Source: Salinivirgaceae bacterium (lineage in GTDB: Bacteria > Bacteroidota > Bacteroidia > Bacteroidales > SZUA-534). Taken from it: DNA of 64,000 nucleotides. The stretch lies in assembly GCA_017474765.1 (NCBI GenBank), contig JAFVGW010000034.1, forward strand, positions 86,502-150,501. Reading direction: 5' to 3'. A program made the position numbers and the translations under genes. Of the stretch, positions 1 to 8,674 are shown in pieces. The notes beneath the pieces were generated by a model. It ran no database searches. It worked only from the letters and a program-made list of their open reading frames with translations, and had not been told where the DNA came from. Position 1 is the first letter of the stretch; the number at the start of each line of letters is the position of its first letter.

Positions 1-1591
1 ACGAAGCTAATTCAATAATACCAAACACATTGTCATTCAGCACCAACGGAACAAGCAGAAGCGTTGAGGCTGTTGCACTTCCCATGCCTGACGTAATGTT
101 AATGTAATCTTTCGGAATATCAGTCATGTAGATGGTTTTGTGCTCATAAGCGCAGCGTCCGACAAGGTCTTCGCCCACGGCAAATTGCTTTTGCATGAAT
201 TTGCGCCGGTCATAGGCGATGGCTGCAGTCATCTCATAAACAGGCTCCTCTTTGGTGTCATCCAAAACGTAAATGGCACCCTGGTTCACATCGATGTATT
301 TGATGAGATTGCGCAGTATATCGTACGACAAATCATTTATATTCTGGTTATTTGTATGCAGAATCTCACCAAACTTAGCCAAGCCAAGAGTTGCCCAATT
401 AACTTTCTCGTCCGCGATTTTGCGTTCTTTGGCTTCCTCATCCGCCTTCTTCAGATTATCGCGCATATTAATAAGTGCGTTACCAAGTTTGTCGTTGGCA
501 CTTAATGCGGTAAATTCGGTGTCGAGATTGCCATTGCCGATTTGTTCAGAAAATTCGGCAGCTTTAATCAAGCCGCTGATAACAGATTTCATTGACACAT
601 TGATGTTGTTGATTTCCGCCATCGATGTCTCTTTAAATTCATTATTATTCTTAATGTCGCCATCCGACACATCAATCAGCGCAGCGTTTATTGAATTGAG
701 CGAACGGGTTAATGCGTTGGCAATAAGAATGGTTATAAACCCAAGAATGGCCAAACACATGATTATCAACAGGAAAGAAACAACAGACATATTGCCAGCC
801 TCCCCCAGAATGCTTGCTTTGGGAGTCATGACAAACAATGACCAACTTTTATGTCCGGAAATTTTGATGGGTGTTACGCAAACAGCATACTGTCCTGAAT
901 GATCCTCGAATTCCGACAATAATTGGGTTTGCTCCCTAATAAACTTTTCGACACCTGATTTTTGATAAAATGTCGGAATCACTTCATGCAATTTTTTGCC
1001 GCGTTCGTTTGCTTTTCTGCAATAAAGTATGGTTCCTTGGTCTGAAGTAATATAAATGTTCAGGTTGTCATCATCACCAAAAGTGTTTTCGAAATCGTTC
1101 AACAAGCTGTCGATTGCAATATTGGCAGAAACCACGCCAACCATACTTTCATCATATATAATAGGTGCGGACAGCTTGCACATATACGTGCTAAGGTTCG
1201 TTCCAGGAATCTTCTCCATAAACGGATCAGAAACGTATCTGACCTCATCGCTGATATCCCAAACATCTTTGATATTTAAAAGTTCAGGATGGTCTTTGCC
1301 AACTTTTTTGTTGTTGCCATCGGTAATGTACATGCGGTCTTCCTCGTCTTCCTCGTAATAATTAGCGTACAACGACGCCACAGCGTTTATAGTTGACAGA
1401 TAATTTTCGATTTTTGAACCTATCGCGTCAGCATTTTTCGAACTCTGCATAGACACGATTGTCTCTGCCCGTTCTCTAATTATCCGTTTAGCCTTCGACT
1501 CGCAATATAATATTGTAAACGAAATTGTTAGCACTGACGAGAACAAGATGCTCGCTATCATCAGTGTCTTGATTGAAATCTTTTTCTTCAT
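1..1591 (-). CDS. Membrane sensor protein with Cache, HAMP and GAF domains (3' end outside window)
   Basis: The minus-strand frame is open from the ATG at 1591 to the window edge, giving 530 residues without a stop. A basic N-terminus and membrane segment (about residues 7-28) are followed by a periplasmic region that looks like a double Cache ligand-binding domain (for example APIIYDESMVGVVSANIAID), a second membrane segment (about 266-290), a HAMP-like linker and coiled coil (290-400), then a GAF-type domain (from about 415; AIYVLDD, VGEDLVGRCAYEHKTIY, LVPLVLNDNVFGIIELASF). This is the layout of a signal-transducing receptor. The output module (histidine kinase, SpoIIE phosphatase or other) lies beyond the edge and cannot be named. 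Confidence 0.8.
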   Translation of the reverse strand, partial: MKKKISIKTLMIASILFSSVLTISFTILYCESKAKRIIRERAETIVSMQSSKNADAIGSKIENYLSTINAVASLYANYYEEDEEDRMYITDGNNKKVGKDHPELLNIKDVWDISDEVRYVSDPFMEKIPGTNLSTYMCKLSAPIIYDESMVGVVSANIAIDSLLNDFENTFGDDDNLNIYITSDQGTILYCRKANERGKKLHEVIPTFYQKSGVEKFIREQTQLLSEFEDHSGQYAVCVTPIKISGHKSWSLFVMTPKASILGEAGNMSVVSFLLIIMCLAILGFITILIANALTRSLNSINAALIDVSDGDIKNNNEFKETSMAEINNINVSMKSVISGLIKAAEFSEQIGNGNLDTEFTALSANDKLGNALINMRDNLKKADEEAKERKIADEKVNWATLGLAKFGEILHTNNQNINDLSYDILRNLIKYIDVNQGAIYVLDDTKEEPVYEMTAAIAYDRRKFMQKQFAVGEDLVGRCAYEHKTIYMTDIPKDYINITSGMGSATASTLLLVPLVLNDNVFGIIELAS

Positions 1592-2002
1592 CACGCAATA
1601 TGTTTTGTTTTGGCCGTTTTTTACTATGCCGGCCCGCCTAAACTTTCAACTTGCTATTTTAACAAAAAAATTGGAATCGCGGACTTATTATTATTATTTT
1701 ATAAACCCGATACGCATTAAAATGCCACCATAATTATATTTTATTGAATTTAAATGATATACACTCAAAAATTTGATTGCCTGCATTGGACAAAAAAATA
1801 ATTTAAGGTCTTCTCATTTTTTTGATGTTAATGTCTGTTGAGATATTAAAAAATCACATTTGAAATTGTAACACTAATATGGCGATACGAAACTGATAAA
1901 TAACATTATAAAACAAAAACTTATCGCTTTCACATTTACACATTGGCTCTTGCAAATTGCACGAACAACCCAAAAACAGAAAAACAAAACGAACTACAAA
2001 AT
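1592..2002. other. AT-rich intergenic region between nrdG and the sensor gene
   Basis: No credible gene is seen in these 411 bases. The stretch lies downstream of nrdG and upstream of the sensor gene, both on the minus strand, so it should hold the sensor promoter. It contains a short TTA simple repeat near 1686-1700 and AT-rich tracts. I found no convincing TAnnTTTG box and no strong hairpin. Confidence 0.5.
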
Positions 2003-2632
2003 TCACTCCGTCAACCTTTTCCCCACCGTGTCGCCGTCGCGGTACTGCTGAGTGATGTAGTTGTTGTCGTACTCAAGAAAGTTGATGATGTCGTCGGCAA
2101 TGCCCACAGGGTGGACGTGCGGAATGAGCGTGGTGCGGAACTGATAGCCGATGCCCGAATTCTGTATCAGTTTGATTGAGCGCCAAATATTTGGCATTAA
2201 GTCGGTTGCGTCTTTGCCGATAACTTTGGTGTAACTTTCGGCGTCGGGATTCGACTTGATGTCCATTGCAATGAAATCCAACAGTTTAGCCGCAAGCAGT
2301 TGCTCGAGCATATCGGGGTTGGTGCCGTTTGAGTCGAGCTTGACGCAGTAGCCCATTTGCTTGACGCGCCTGATAAAATCGGGCAAATCGCCGTGAATGG
2401 TGGGCTCGCCGCCTGTTATCACCACACCTTCGAGCCAATCTTTCCGGTCTTCGAGATACTGCAGAACTTCCTGTTCTTCAATCAGTTTGTTCTGCCCGAA
2501 CAAATGCGGCAGCACCAACGACGGGTTGTGGCAGTATCCGCAGCGGAAATTGCAGCCCTGCGTGAAAATCACACAAGCCATTCGGTCGGGATAGTCGATA
2601 AAACTCTGCTTTACAAGTCCGGCGATTTTCAT
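2003..2632 (-). CDS. nrdG: Anaerobic ribonucleoside-triphosphate reductase activating protein (radical SAM)
   Basis: This 209-residue radical SAM protein is expected to install the glycyl radical on NrdD using a [4Fe-4S] cluster and S-adenosylmethionine. The CX3CX2C cluster motif is visible as GCNFRCGYC (Cys27, Cys31, Cys34), followed by the SAM-binding GGE motif in VVITGGEPTIHGDL. The length fits the longer NrdG2-type activases common in anaerobes rather than the roughly 155-residue Escherichia coli NrdG. It lies 119 bp downstream of nrdD on the same strand, with a terminator-like hairpin between them, so expression may be partly uncoupled. The start ATG at 2632 gives the expected N-terminus (MKIAGLVKQSFIDYP). 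Confidence 0.93.
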   Translation of the reverse strand: MKIAGLVKQSFIDYPDRMACVIFTQGCNFRCGYCHNPSLVLPHLFGQNKLIEEQEVLQYLEDRKDWLEGVVITGGEPTIHGDLPDFIRRVKQMGYCVKLDSNGTNPDMLEQLLAAKLLDFIAMDIKSNPDAESYTKVIGKDATDLMPNIWRSIKLIQNSGIGYQFRTTLIPHVHPVGIADDIINFLEYDNNYITQQYRDGDTVGKRLTE

Positions 2633-2674
2633 TAGTGTATCGGCAAATTATTGATTATAAAGACTTTCGCTTAA

Positions 2675-2727
2675 TTAAAAAAGTTTAGAAAGTCAAGAAG
2701 CCTAACCCTTCTCAACTTTCTAAACTT
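2675..2727 (-). terminator. Intrinsic terminator-like hairpin between nrdD and nrdG
   Basis: A perfect 13-bp inverted repeat (AAGTTTAGAAAGT at 2681-2693 with ACTTTCTAAACTT at 2715-2727) encloses a second short AGAAG/CTTCT helix. Read on the minus strand, the direction of nrdD and nrdG, it ends in a run of six T. It should terminate or attenuate nrdD transcripts before nrdG. Confidence 0.6.
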
Positions 2728-2751
2728 CTAAACTCTAAACCTCTAACCTTT

Positions 2752-4890
2752 TTACATTATCGATTTATCAAACAATTTCCTTTCGCTGAATTCCTGACGC
2801 TTGCCGTCGTTCCATTGCTCGATGGGGCGCAGGTAGCCGACAATTCGCGAATATACTTGGCAATCAGTCTCTTGACCTTCGGCTTCGCATTTCGGGCATT
2901 TGTGGTGCTCGCCGTAGATGTAGCCGTGTTCGGGGCAGATGCTGAACGTCGGCGACAGCGTGATGTACGGCAGATGGAATGTCGATGTCACCTTCTGAAC
3001 CAACTTCTTCACAGCGGCGCTCGAGAGTTGGCTCTCGCCCACAAACGTGTGGAAGACGGTTCCGCCGGTGTATTTGGTCTGAAGGTCGTCTTGCAGACGC
3101 AGCGCCTCAAACAGGTCGTCGGTGTAATAGACGGGCAGTTGGCTTGAGTTGGTGTAGTACGGCTTGGCACCGCGGCGCACGTGCTCCTCGTTGGCTGTTA
3201 CAATGTCGTTGTATTCGGCCTTGTCGATTTTTGCCAGACGATACGATGTGCCCTCGGCCGGTGTGGCCTCAAGGTTGTAGATATTACCCGTTTCGGTTTG
3301 AAATTCAGCAAGTTTGGCGCGCATATGCTCAAGCACCTTCACTGCAAACTTGTGGCCCTGCTCGTCGACAAGGCTCTTGCCCAGGAAGTTCAGGCAGCAC
3401 TCGTTCATACCAACAATGCCGATGGTCGAGAAGTGGTTTTTCCAATAGCGGCCGGTGCGCTGCTTGATGTTGCGCAGATAGAACCGCGAGTATGGATAAA
3501 GACCTCTTTCAGTCAGATTTTCAATCACTTTACGCTTTGTCTCAAGGCTCTCTTTCGACAGTTCCATAAGTTTGTCGAGACGTTGGAAGAACTCGGCCTC
3601 CGACTTCGACTCGTAGCCCAAACGCGGCAGATTGACCGTTACAACGCCAACGCTGCCCGTGAGCGGATTGGCGCCAAACAAGCCGCCACCGCGTTTCTGC
3701 AGTTCGCGCTTGTCGAGACGCAGACGGCAGCACATACTGCGCACGTCGTCGGGGCTCATATCAGAATTGACAAAGTTCGAGAAGTATGGAATGCCGTATT
3801 TGGCCGTGATTTCCCAAATTTTGGCGTAAGCCGGATTGTCCCAATCGAAGTCCTTGGTGATGTTATAGGTTGGAATCGGGAACGAGAAGACGCTTCCGTG
3901 GGCGTCGCCTTCCGACATAACGTCGGCGAAAGCGGCGTTGAAAATATCCATTTCCTTTTGGAAATCGCCGTAGGTCTCGTCCTGCATTTTTCCGCCGATA
4001 ATCACCGGATGGTCCTTCAAGTTGCCAGGCACCTTCAAATCAAGTGTGATGTTGGTGAACGGTGTTTGGAATCCGACGCGCGTCGGCACGTTGATGTTGA
4101 ACATAAACTCTTGCAGGCACTGCTTAACGCCTTCGTAATCAAGATTATCGTAACGGATGAACGGCGCCAGATAGGTGTCGAAACTCGAGAATGCCTGTGC
4201 GCCGGCGGCCTCGCCCTGCATTGTATAGAAGAAGTTGACAATCTGTCCCAAAGCCGTGCGCAGGTGCTTTGCCGGACTGCTCTCAATCTTGCCCGGAACA
4301 CCCGTAAAGCCTGTCATAAGAAGGTCTTCCAAATCCCAACCCACGCAGTAAACGCTCAAAAATCCAAGGTCGTGAATGTGGATGTGGCCCGACTGGTAAG
4401 CCTGCTTAATCTCTTCAGAATAAACACGTTCCAGCCAGTACTGCGAACTGATGATGGTTGCAATGTGCTGATTCAGACCCTGCAGCGAGTACGACGAGTT
4501 GGCGCTCTCTTTTATCCGCCAGTCATTCAGGTCGATATACTTATCGATGATGTCCATATTCGACAGCAACTCCTTGGTGTTACGCATACTCTCGTGCTGC
4601 TTGCGATAGACGATGTAAGCCTTTGCAGCGTCGAATAACTTATTGTCGAACAGCACTTTCTCCACAGTGTCCTGCACTTCCTCCACCGTCGGGGTGTAAT
4701 CGAGTTTGTCGAACAGATTGAGTTTTGTAATAACCTCAAGCATTAGGTCTTCGGCCAATTGGCGGTCGGGTTTGCCAACTGCGCGCAGAGCCTTGAAGAT
4801 TGCATAACTGATTTTTTCGGCTTCAAAATTGACAATACGCCCGTCGCGCTTGCAGATTTTGATTGACGGCAGATTTAATTTTGCTTCCAT
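2752..4890 (-). CDS. nrdD: Anaerobic ribonucleoside-triphosphate reductase
   Basis: This 712-residue class III ribonucleotide reductase makes deoxyribonucleotides without oxygen. An ATP-cone allosteric domain covers about residues 8-100 (KICKRDGRIVNFEAEKISYA). The glycyl-radical barrel follows, and the C-terminus carries the metal site (Cys652, Cys665, Cys668, Cys677; CPKC) and the radical loop SRIVGYLRPIEQWNDGK with the predicted radical glycine at Gly685. Full length for the family with no disruption. The partner activase nrdG lies downstream. The presence of class III reductase fits an anaerobic lifestyle. No clear NrdR box was recognised in the 297 bp upstream. Confidence 0.96.
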   Translation of the reverse strand: MEAKLNLPSIKICKRDGRIVNFEAEKISYAIFKALRAVGKPDRQLAEDLMLEVITKLNLFDKLDYTPTVEEVQDTVEKVLFDNKLFDAAKAYIVYRKQHESMRNTKELLSNMDIIDKYIDLNDWRIKESANSSYSLQGLNQHIATIISSQYWLERVYSEEIKQAYQSGHIHIHDLGFLSVYCVGWDLEDLLMTGFTGVPGKIESSPAKHLRTALGQIVNFFYTMQGEAAGAQAFSSFDTYLAPFIRYDNLDYEGVKQCLQEFMFNINVPTRVGFQTPFTNITLDLKVPGNLKDHPVIIGGKMQDETYGDFQKEMDIFNAAFADVMSEGDAHGSVFSFPIPTYNITKDFDWDNPAYAKIWEITAKYGIPYFSNFVNSDMSPDDVRSMCCRLRLDKRELQKRGGGLFGANPLTGSVGVVTVNLPRLGYESKSEAEFFQRLDKLMELSKESLETKRKVIENLTERGLYPYSRFYLRNIKQRTGRYWKNHFSTIGIVGMNECCLNFLGKSLVDEQGHKFAVKVLEHMRAKLAEFQTETGNIYNLEATPAEGTSYRLAKIDKAEYNDIVTANEEHVRRGAKPYYTNSSQLPVYYTDDLFEALRLQDDLQTKYTGGTVFHTFVGESQLSSAAVKKLVQKVTSTFHLPYITLSPTFSICPEHGYIYGEHHKCPKCEAEGQETDCQVYSRIVGYLRPIEQWNDGKRQEFSERKLFDKSIM

Positions 4891-5187
4891 TGTGGTAAAA
4901 TATTACGTTTTGTTATAGTTGCTGATGGCCATAAAACCGCACCAATTCTGAATTGTCAGCCAATGTTTTGAGAATCGGAAAGTGGTTTTGTGAATCACCC
5001 TTATAAAGGAATGAAACAACCGAAAATGATTTTACAAGAATTGCCGTCAGTTGTCAACAACGGTGTGTTCATTTTGTGGAAAACGCTGTGACAACAATGG
5101 TTAGAGGCTGTAGGTTTTAAGTTTTCGGAATATTAAGTTGAAAAGACTCCGGATTTTTGCGCCATCGTCAACAACTAACACACCATC
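4891..5187. other. Intergenic region upstream of nrdD
   Basis: These 297 bases separate the DUF1846 gene from nrdD on the minus strand and should contain the nrdD promoter. An inverted repeat GTTGTCAACAAC lies at 5050-5061. No coding sequence or strong terminator is apparent. Confidence 0.4.
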
Positions 5188-6681
5188 TTAATGCTTATGA
5201 TAAACCCTTGTCTGCTCATAGCGCGGCTCGCAGGTCAGGTTGATGCCCAGTTTCTTGAACATCGACTCATCAATAGAGCTAACCAGAACCGTGGTGTGCG
5301 CAGTTGAGCCTTTAAGTTTTGGCAATTGCTGCATCGCCCTCTCCGCCAACTCATTATGAGCTGCCGACGATGAAAGGGCAATTAGAATCTCATCGGTGTG
5401 CAGGCGCGGGTTGCTGCTGCCCAGATATTCGGTTTTGAGGGTCTGGATTGGCTCGATGGCCAGGCGCGACACAAGGTTGAACGACTGATCAATGTGACCG
5501 AGCTCCTTTAAAGCGTTGAGCAGGGCTGCCGACAAAGGGCCAAGAAGGTCGGTTGTCTTGCCCGTAACAACCGTACCATCGGGCAGTTCAATGGCAGCAG
5601 CCGGTCGGCCTTCGGTCATCTCCGACTTCCGCATTGCAGCCTCAACCACCTTGTAATCAGTCACTTTAACATGTGCTTGCTGCATCAGCATCTCAAGTTT
5701 CTCAAGACTGTCCTTGCTTTCTCCATAGCGCTTTTTGTCGCATAAGCACTTATAATATCGGCGGATGATTTCCTGTTTCGAAGCCTCACGGCACACATCA
5801 TCATCGATAATGCAGTTACCAGCCATATTCACCCCCATATCGGTGGGACTCTTGTACGGGCTTTCGCCATAAATCATTTCAAATGTGGCATTTAACACCG
5901 AAAAAGCCTCAACATCGCGGTTGTAGTTCACTGCCGAAACGCCGTAAGCGTCAAGGTGGAATGAGTCGATGATGTTGACATCATTCAAATCGGCTGTTGC
6001 GGCCTCGTAAGCCAGATTGACAGGATGTTTCAAAGGAATATTCCAGATTGGGAAAGTCTCGAATTTGGCATACCCCGCATTGATTCCGCGCTTGTGCTCG
6101 TGATAGAGCTGCGACAGACACACAGCCAATTTGCCACTACCTGGTCCGGGGGCAGTCACCACAATCAGTGGGCGCGATGTCTCGATATACTGATTCTTTC
6201 CATATCCGTTGTCCGAAACGATGAATTCAACATTATTCGGGTAGCCATCGATTTTGTAATGACGGTACGATGGAATGCCCAACTCCTTCAGTCTCCGCTC
6301 AAACCTGACAGCCGTTGGCTGGTTGTGGAATTTGGTCAGGCAGACGCTGCCAACAAACAAGCCTACGCTCTGAAACTCATCAATCAGACGAAGTACATCC
6401 TCATCGTAAGTGATACCATAGTCAGCGCGGATTTTGTTCGACTCGATATCTTCAGCGTTGATGGCGACAACAATCTCAATTTTATCCTTGAGTTTCAACA
6501 ACATTTGCATTTTTGAATCGGGATGGAATCCTGGCAGCACGCGCGATGCATGATAGTCGTCGAACAGTTTTCCGCCGATTTCCAGATAAAGCTTGTTGCC
6601 AAATTTAGCTATCCGCTCCTCAATATGCGATGACTGCATACTTATGTACTTGTCGTTGTCGAATCCAATCTTTACGCTCAT
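5188..6681 (-). CDS. DUF1846 family protein
   Basis: This 497-residue protein matches the DUF1846 family over its full length: KIGFDNDKYISMQSSHIEERIAKFG at the start (first residues quoted only), a VVTAPGPGSGKLAVCLSQLYHE loop resembling a nucleotide-binding segment around residues 175-195, and LPDGTVVTGKTTDLLGPLSA further on. The family is cytosolic and found in many anaerobes; its biochemical role is not established to my knowledge. The longer frame would begin with TTG at 6687, and the ATG at 6681 is preferred. The flanking genes nrdD and the OmpA-like gene give no clear functional link, so no role is proposed. Confidence 0.88.
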   Translation of the reverse strand: MSVKIGFDNDKYISMQSSHIEERIAKFGNKLYLEIGGKLFDDYHASRVLPGFHPDSKMQMLLKLKDKIEIVVAINAEDIESNKIRADYGITYDEDVLRLIDEFQSVGLFVGSVCLTKFHNQPTAVRFERRLKELGIPSYRHYKIDGYPNNVEFIVSDNGYGKNQYIETSRPLIVVTAPGPGSGKLAVCLSQLYHEHKRGINAGYAKFETFPIWNIPLKHPVNLAYEAATADLNDVNIIDSFHLDAYGVSAVNYNRDVEAFSVLNATFEMIYGESPYKSPTDMGVNMAGNCIIDDDVCREASKQEIIRRYYKCLCDKKRYGESKDSLEKLEMLMQQAHVKVTDYKVVEAAMRKSEMTEGRPAAAIELPDGTVVTGKTTDLLGPLSAALLNALKELGHIDQSFNLVSRLAIEPIQTLKTEYLGSSNPRLHTDEILIALSSSAAHNELAERAMQQLPKLKGSTAHTTVLVSSIDESMFKKLGINLTCEPRYEQTRVYHKH

Positions 6682-6813
6682 AATCAATTATTTTCGATTA
6701 CAAATATGTGGGCAAAATTCCCAAATACGATTCTACAAAATTAAGGCATATTCGGGAAAAACCGTCTATTTACCGACTTCATTTTTTGCGTATCGAGGCT
6801 TATAAGTGATTCC

Positions 6814-6850
6814 GCAAAAAAATCCCCGCCAGCAAGAACCAGCAGGGATT
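6814..6850 (-). terminator. Intrinsic terminator after the OmpA-like gene
   Basis: A GC-rich stem (6821-6850; AATCCC..GGGATT outer arms with G-U pairs inside, six-base loop) is followed on the minus strand by six or seven T. It sits 21 bp past the stop of the OmpA-like gene. Confidence 0.8.
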
Positions 6851-6871
6851 GACTTTTAGATTAACCAAAGT

Positions 6872-7879
6872 TTATTCAACAACAATAAATTCGGTGCGGC
6901 GGTTCCGCTCACGGTTCTCCTTGTCAATAGGTTCCGACGAACCTTTGCCTTCCGTTTGAATGCGGTCGGCGGCAATGCCAAGTGAAATAAGATAATCGGC
7001 AGCAACCTTTGCCCTCTCCTCCGACAACTTCTGATTGAAAGCCGCCGTACCATCGGATGATGCATGGCCGACTATGCGCAGCTTCACACTCGGATGTTTC
7101 TCGAGCATTGCAGCCAAATCTTTGAGAACAAGCTTTGAAGACTCTGTCAGAGTGGCTTTAGCCGCCTCAAACTGAGCCGCATTGAAATCCTTTTGTATGG
7201 CCTCAACAGTGTCGGCTGCAGTCACAGTGTCAGCCGCAACAGGCTCAACCACCTGGGCAGGTTCTGCAGCTGCAGGCTGTTGTTGACGCGTGCATCCACA
7301 ACCGCGCATCAGCAAGATTATCAATATTATAATCAGCAGCAGAATTAACAACCAAAGCCACCAGAGTTTTTTCTTCTTTTCTTCTTTTTTCTCCTCTTCC
7401 GCCTTTGGTTCATCAGTTTTAGGTTCCGATTGTGTTTCGGCAACCAGAGGTGCGGCCGCCACCTCAGAGTCAGGATCATATTCGAGCGTGAATCCTCCTT
7501 TTTGGAAACCTTCAATCGGCTTGCACTCCACCACTTCAATATTATATTGCTTAACCCAATCAACAAGTTTGTCGAAATCCTCTTTCTGCCAGAGCTGCTG
7601 CATGGCAACTTTCTGACCATCCTTCAGAGTCAGCAACTCGTCTTCCTTCTCAAAGAAGAACATTTCATAAGTCGATTTGCCCTCGGTTGTCACAAACTTG
7701 CTTGCGTCATTGACGTCAACAAAAATGGTGTCGCAACGGTTGGCCGAATTTAAATCGCCGGGGAACGCTTTATTCAGTTCCTCAAGTGTAACATCTGGAT
7801 TGATAACAAGATAGGCATTGGCGATGCCCAACGCGGTTCGGCTTTGAGCCTTTCCGTAAACTTTAACTTTATTAGGCAT
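6872..7879 (-). CDS. OmpA-domain protein with cytoplasmic N-terminal domain and single membrane helix
   Basis: This 335-residue protein has an unusual topology. Residues 1-130 form a soluble domain without a signal peptide, followed by an acidic then lysine-rich linker (EEEKKEEKKKK, to about 171), one transmembrane helix (172-191), a short cysteine-containing segment (GCGC) and proline/alanine-rich linker, and a C-terminal OmpA peptidoglycan-binding domain (about 240-335; GHASSDGTAAFNQKLSEERA, NRERNRRTEF). It is probably anchored in the inner membrane, with the OmpA domain binding the wall in the periplasm and the N-terminal domain inside the cell. That is the arrangement of MotB-like or stator-like proteins, though I do not recognise the N-terminal domain. 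Transcribed alone, with a terminator downstream. Confidence 0.85.
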   Translation of the reverse strand: MPNKVKVYGKAQSRTALGIANAYLVINPDVTLEELNKAFPGDLNSANRCDTIFVDVNDASKFVTTEGKSTYEMFFFEKEDELLTLKDGQKVAMQQLWQKEDFDKLVDWVKQYNIEVVECKPIEGFQKGGFTLEYDPDSEVAAAPLVAETQSEPKTDEPKAEEEKKEEKKKKLWWLWLLILLLIIILIILLMRGCGCTRQQQPAAAEPAQVVEPVAADTVTAADTVEAIQKDFNAAQFEAAKATLTESSKLVLKDLAAMLEKHPSVKLRIVGHASSDGTAAFNQKLSEERAKVAADYLISLGIAADRIQTEGKGSSEPIDKENRERNRRTEFIVVE

Positions 7880-8195
7880 AATTGTATGGTTTAGTGTATG
7901 TTAAAATAAAATCATCGCCAATTGTTCAAAAGTCTCACTCCTGTAAAGCCCCCACCGATTGCAGCCGCATGAAACCGTTCCCCCTCAAACGTCTGACAAT
8001 CATGCAATAAACTTACATTTTTTTTGCGATAAAAGCAACTTGGATTTTTGCTGATTTGCAGCATAAAAGAGTATGACCAAGCACACATTTTTCAACAAAC
8101 ATTTGGCTTACAACCTGTTCGCGCACATCCAATAGTGCGAATAAAATGCCATGTCCCTACCCCTTTCTCTGACGAAAATTTTCAATCTTTGCGTT
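7880..8195. other. Divergent intergenic region
   Basis: This region separates the divergent OmpA-like and YjbR genes. A near-consensus box (AATCTTTG, one mismatch to TAnnTTTG) ends about 12 bp before the YjbR ATG. No gene or strong hairpin was seen in the rest. Confidence 0.4.
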
Positions 8196-8540
8196 ATGAC
8201 CGACATTGAGACATATCGCGACTTTTGTCTTTCGCTTGGCGCCGATGTGGTGGAGAAGATGCCGTTTGCGGCTTTTCCGCACGGCGCGAGCGTGCTGGTG
8301 TTTTACGTCCGTGGCCATATGTTTGCCTTTTTCGATTGCGACAATTACGGCATTGTCACGCTCAAGTGCCAGCCCGACCGCATCGGGGAACTCAAAGCCC
8401 GCTACGACAGCGTTGGCCGCCCGTTCAACCTTTCGCCCAAACACTGGATTGGCGTTGATGCCCGCACCGCCCCCGCCGACCTGCTTCGCGAACTCACCCG
8501 AAACTCGTATCTGATTGTGCGGGGAAAGTACAAGGAGTAA
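8196..8540 (+). CDS. MmcQ/YjbR family DNA-binding protein
   Basis: This 114-residue protein fits the MmcQ/YjbR family (DUF419, CyaY-like fold): MTDIETYRDFCLSL at the start, then VLVFYVRGHMFAFFD, LKCQPDRIGELKARYD, and the family signature SPKHWIGVDAR near residue 83. Family members are small cytosolic proteins proposed to bind DNA; precise roles are unknown. A longer frame starts at 8151, but the ATG at 8196 gives the family-typical N-terminus, and the promoter-like AATCTTTG just upstream supports it. It is monocistronic, with an AT-rich accessory region beginning downstream. Confidence 0.85.
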   Translation: MTDIETYRDFCLSLGADVVEKMPFAAFPHGASVLVFYVRGHMFAFFDCDNYGIVTLKCQPDRIGELKARYDSVGRPFNLSPKHWIGVDARTAPADLLRELTRNSYLIVRGKYKE

Positions 8541-8674
8541 TTGCTGCAAGGTAGCATTGTGAATCCGCACAAGCACTTTGGGCGTTATCTCAAATGCGGA
8601 CTAATGTATGGCTAAAACCGAAAAAGTTTTAATTTTGATTTCTCAAAGCACATTAATTCTTTAAACGTCTGAAA

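Noticed and set aside
140..1358. Plus-strand frames at the left edge (140-505, 273-902, 1056-1358)
   Set aside because: They oppose the continuous minus-strand sensor frame, which has coherent membrane, Cache, HAMP and GAF features.
3181..4638. A 485-codon plus-strand open frame
   Set aside because: It lies wholly antisense to nrdD, whose product is recognisable over its full length; the long frame is a by-product of nrdD codon use and has no recognisable features.
4891..5187. An NrdR box pair or cobalamin riboswitch upstream of nrdD
   Set aside because: No ACACNATATATNGTGT-like boxes or riboswitch core sequence could be recognised.
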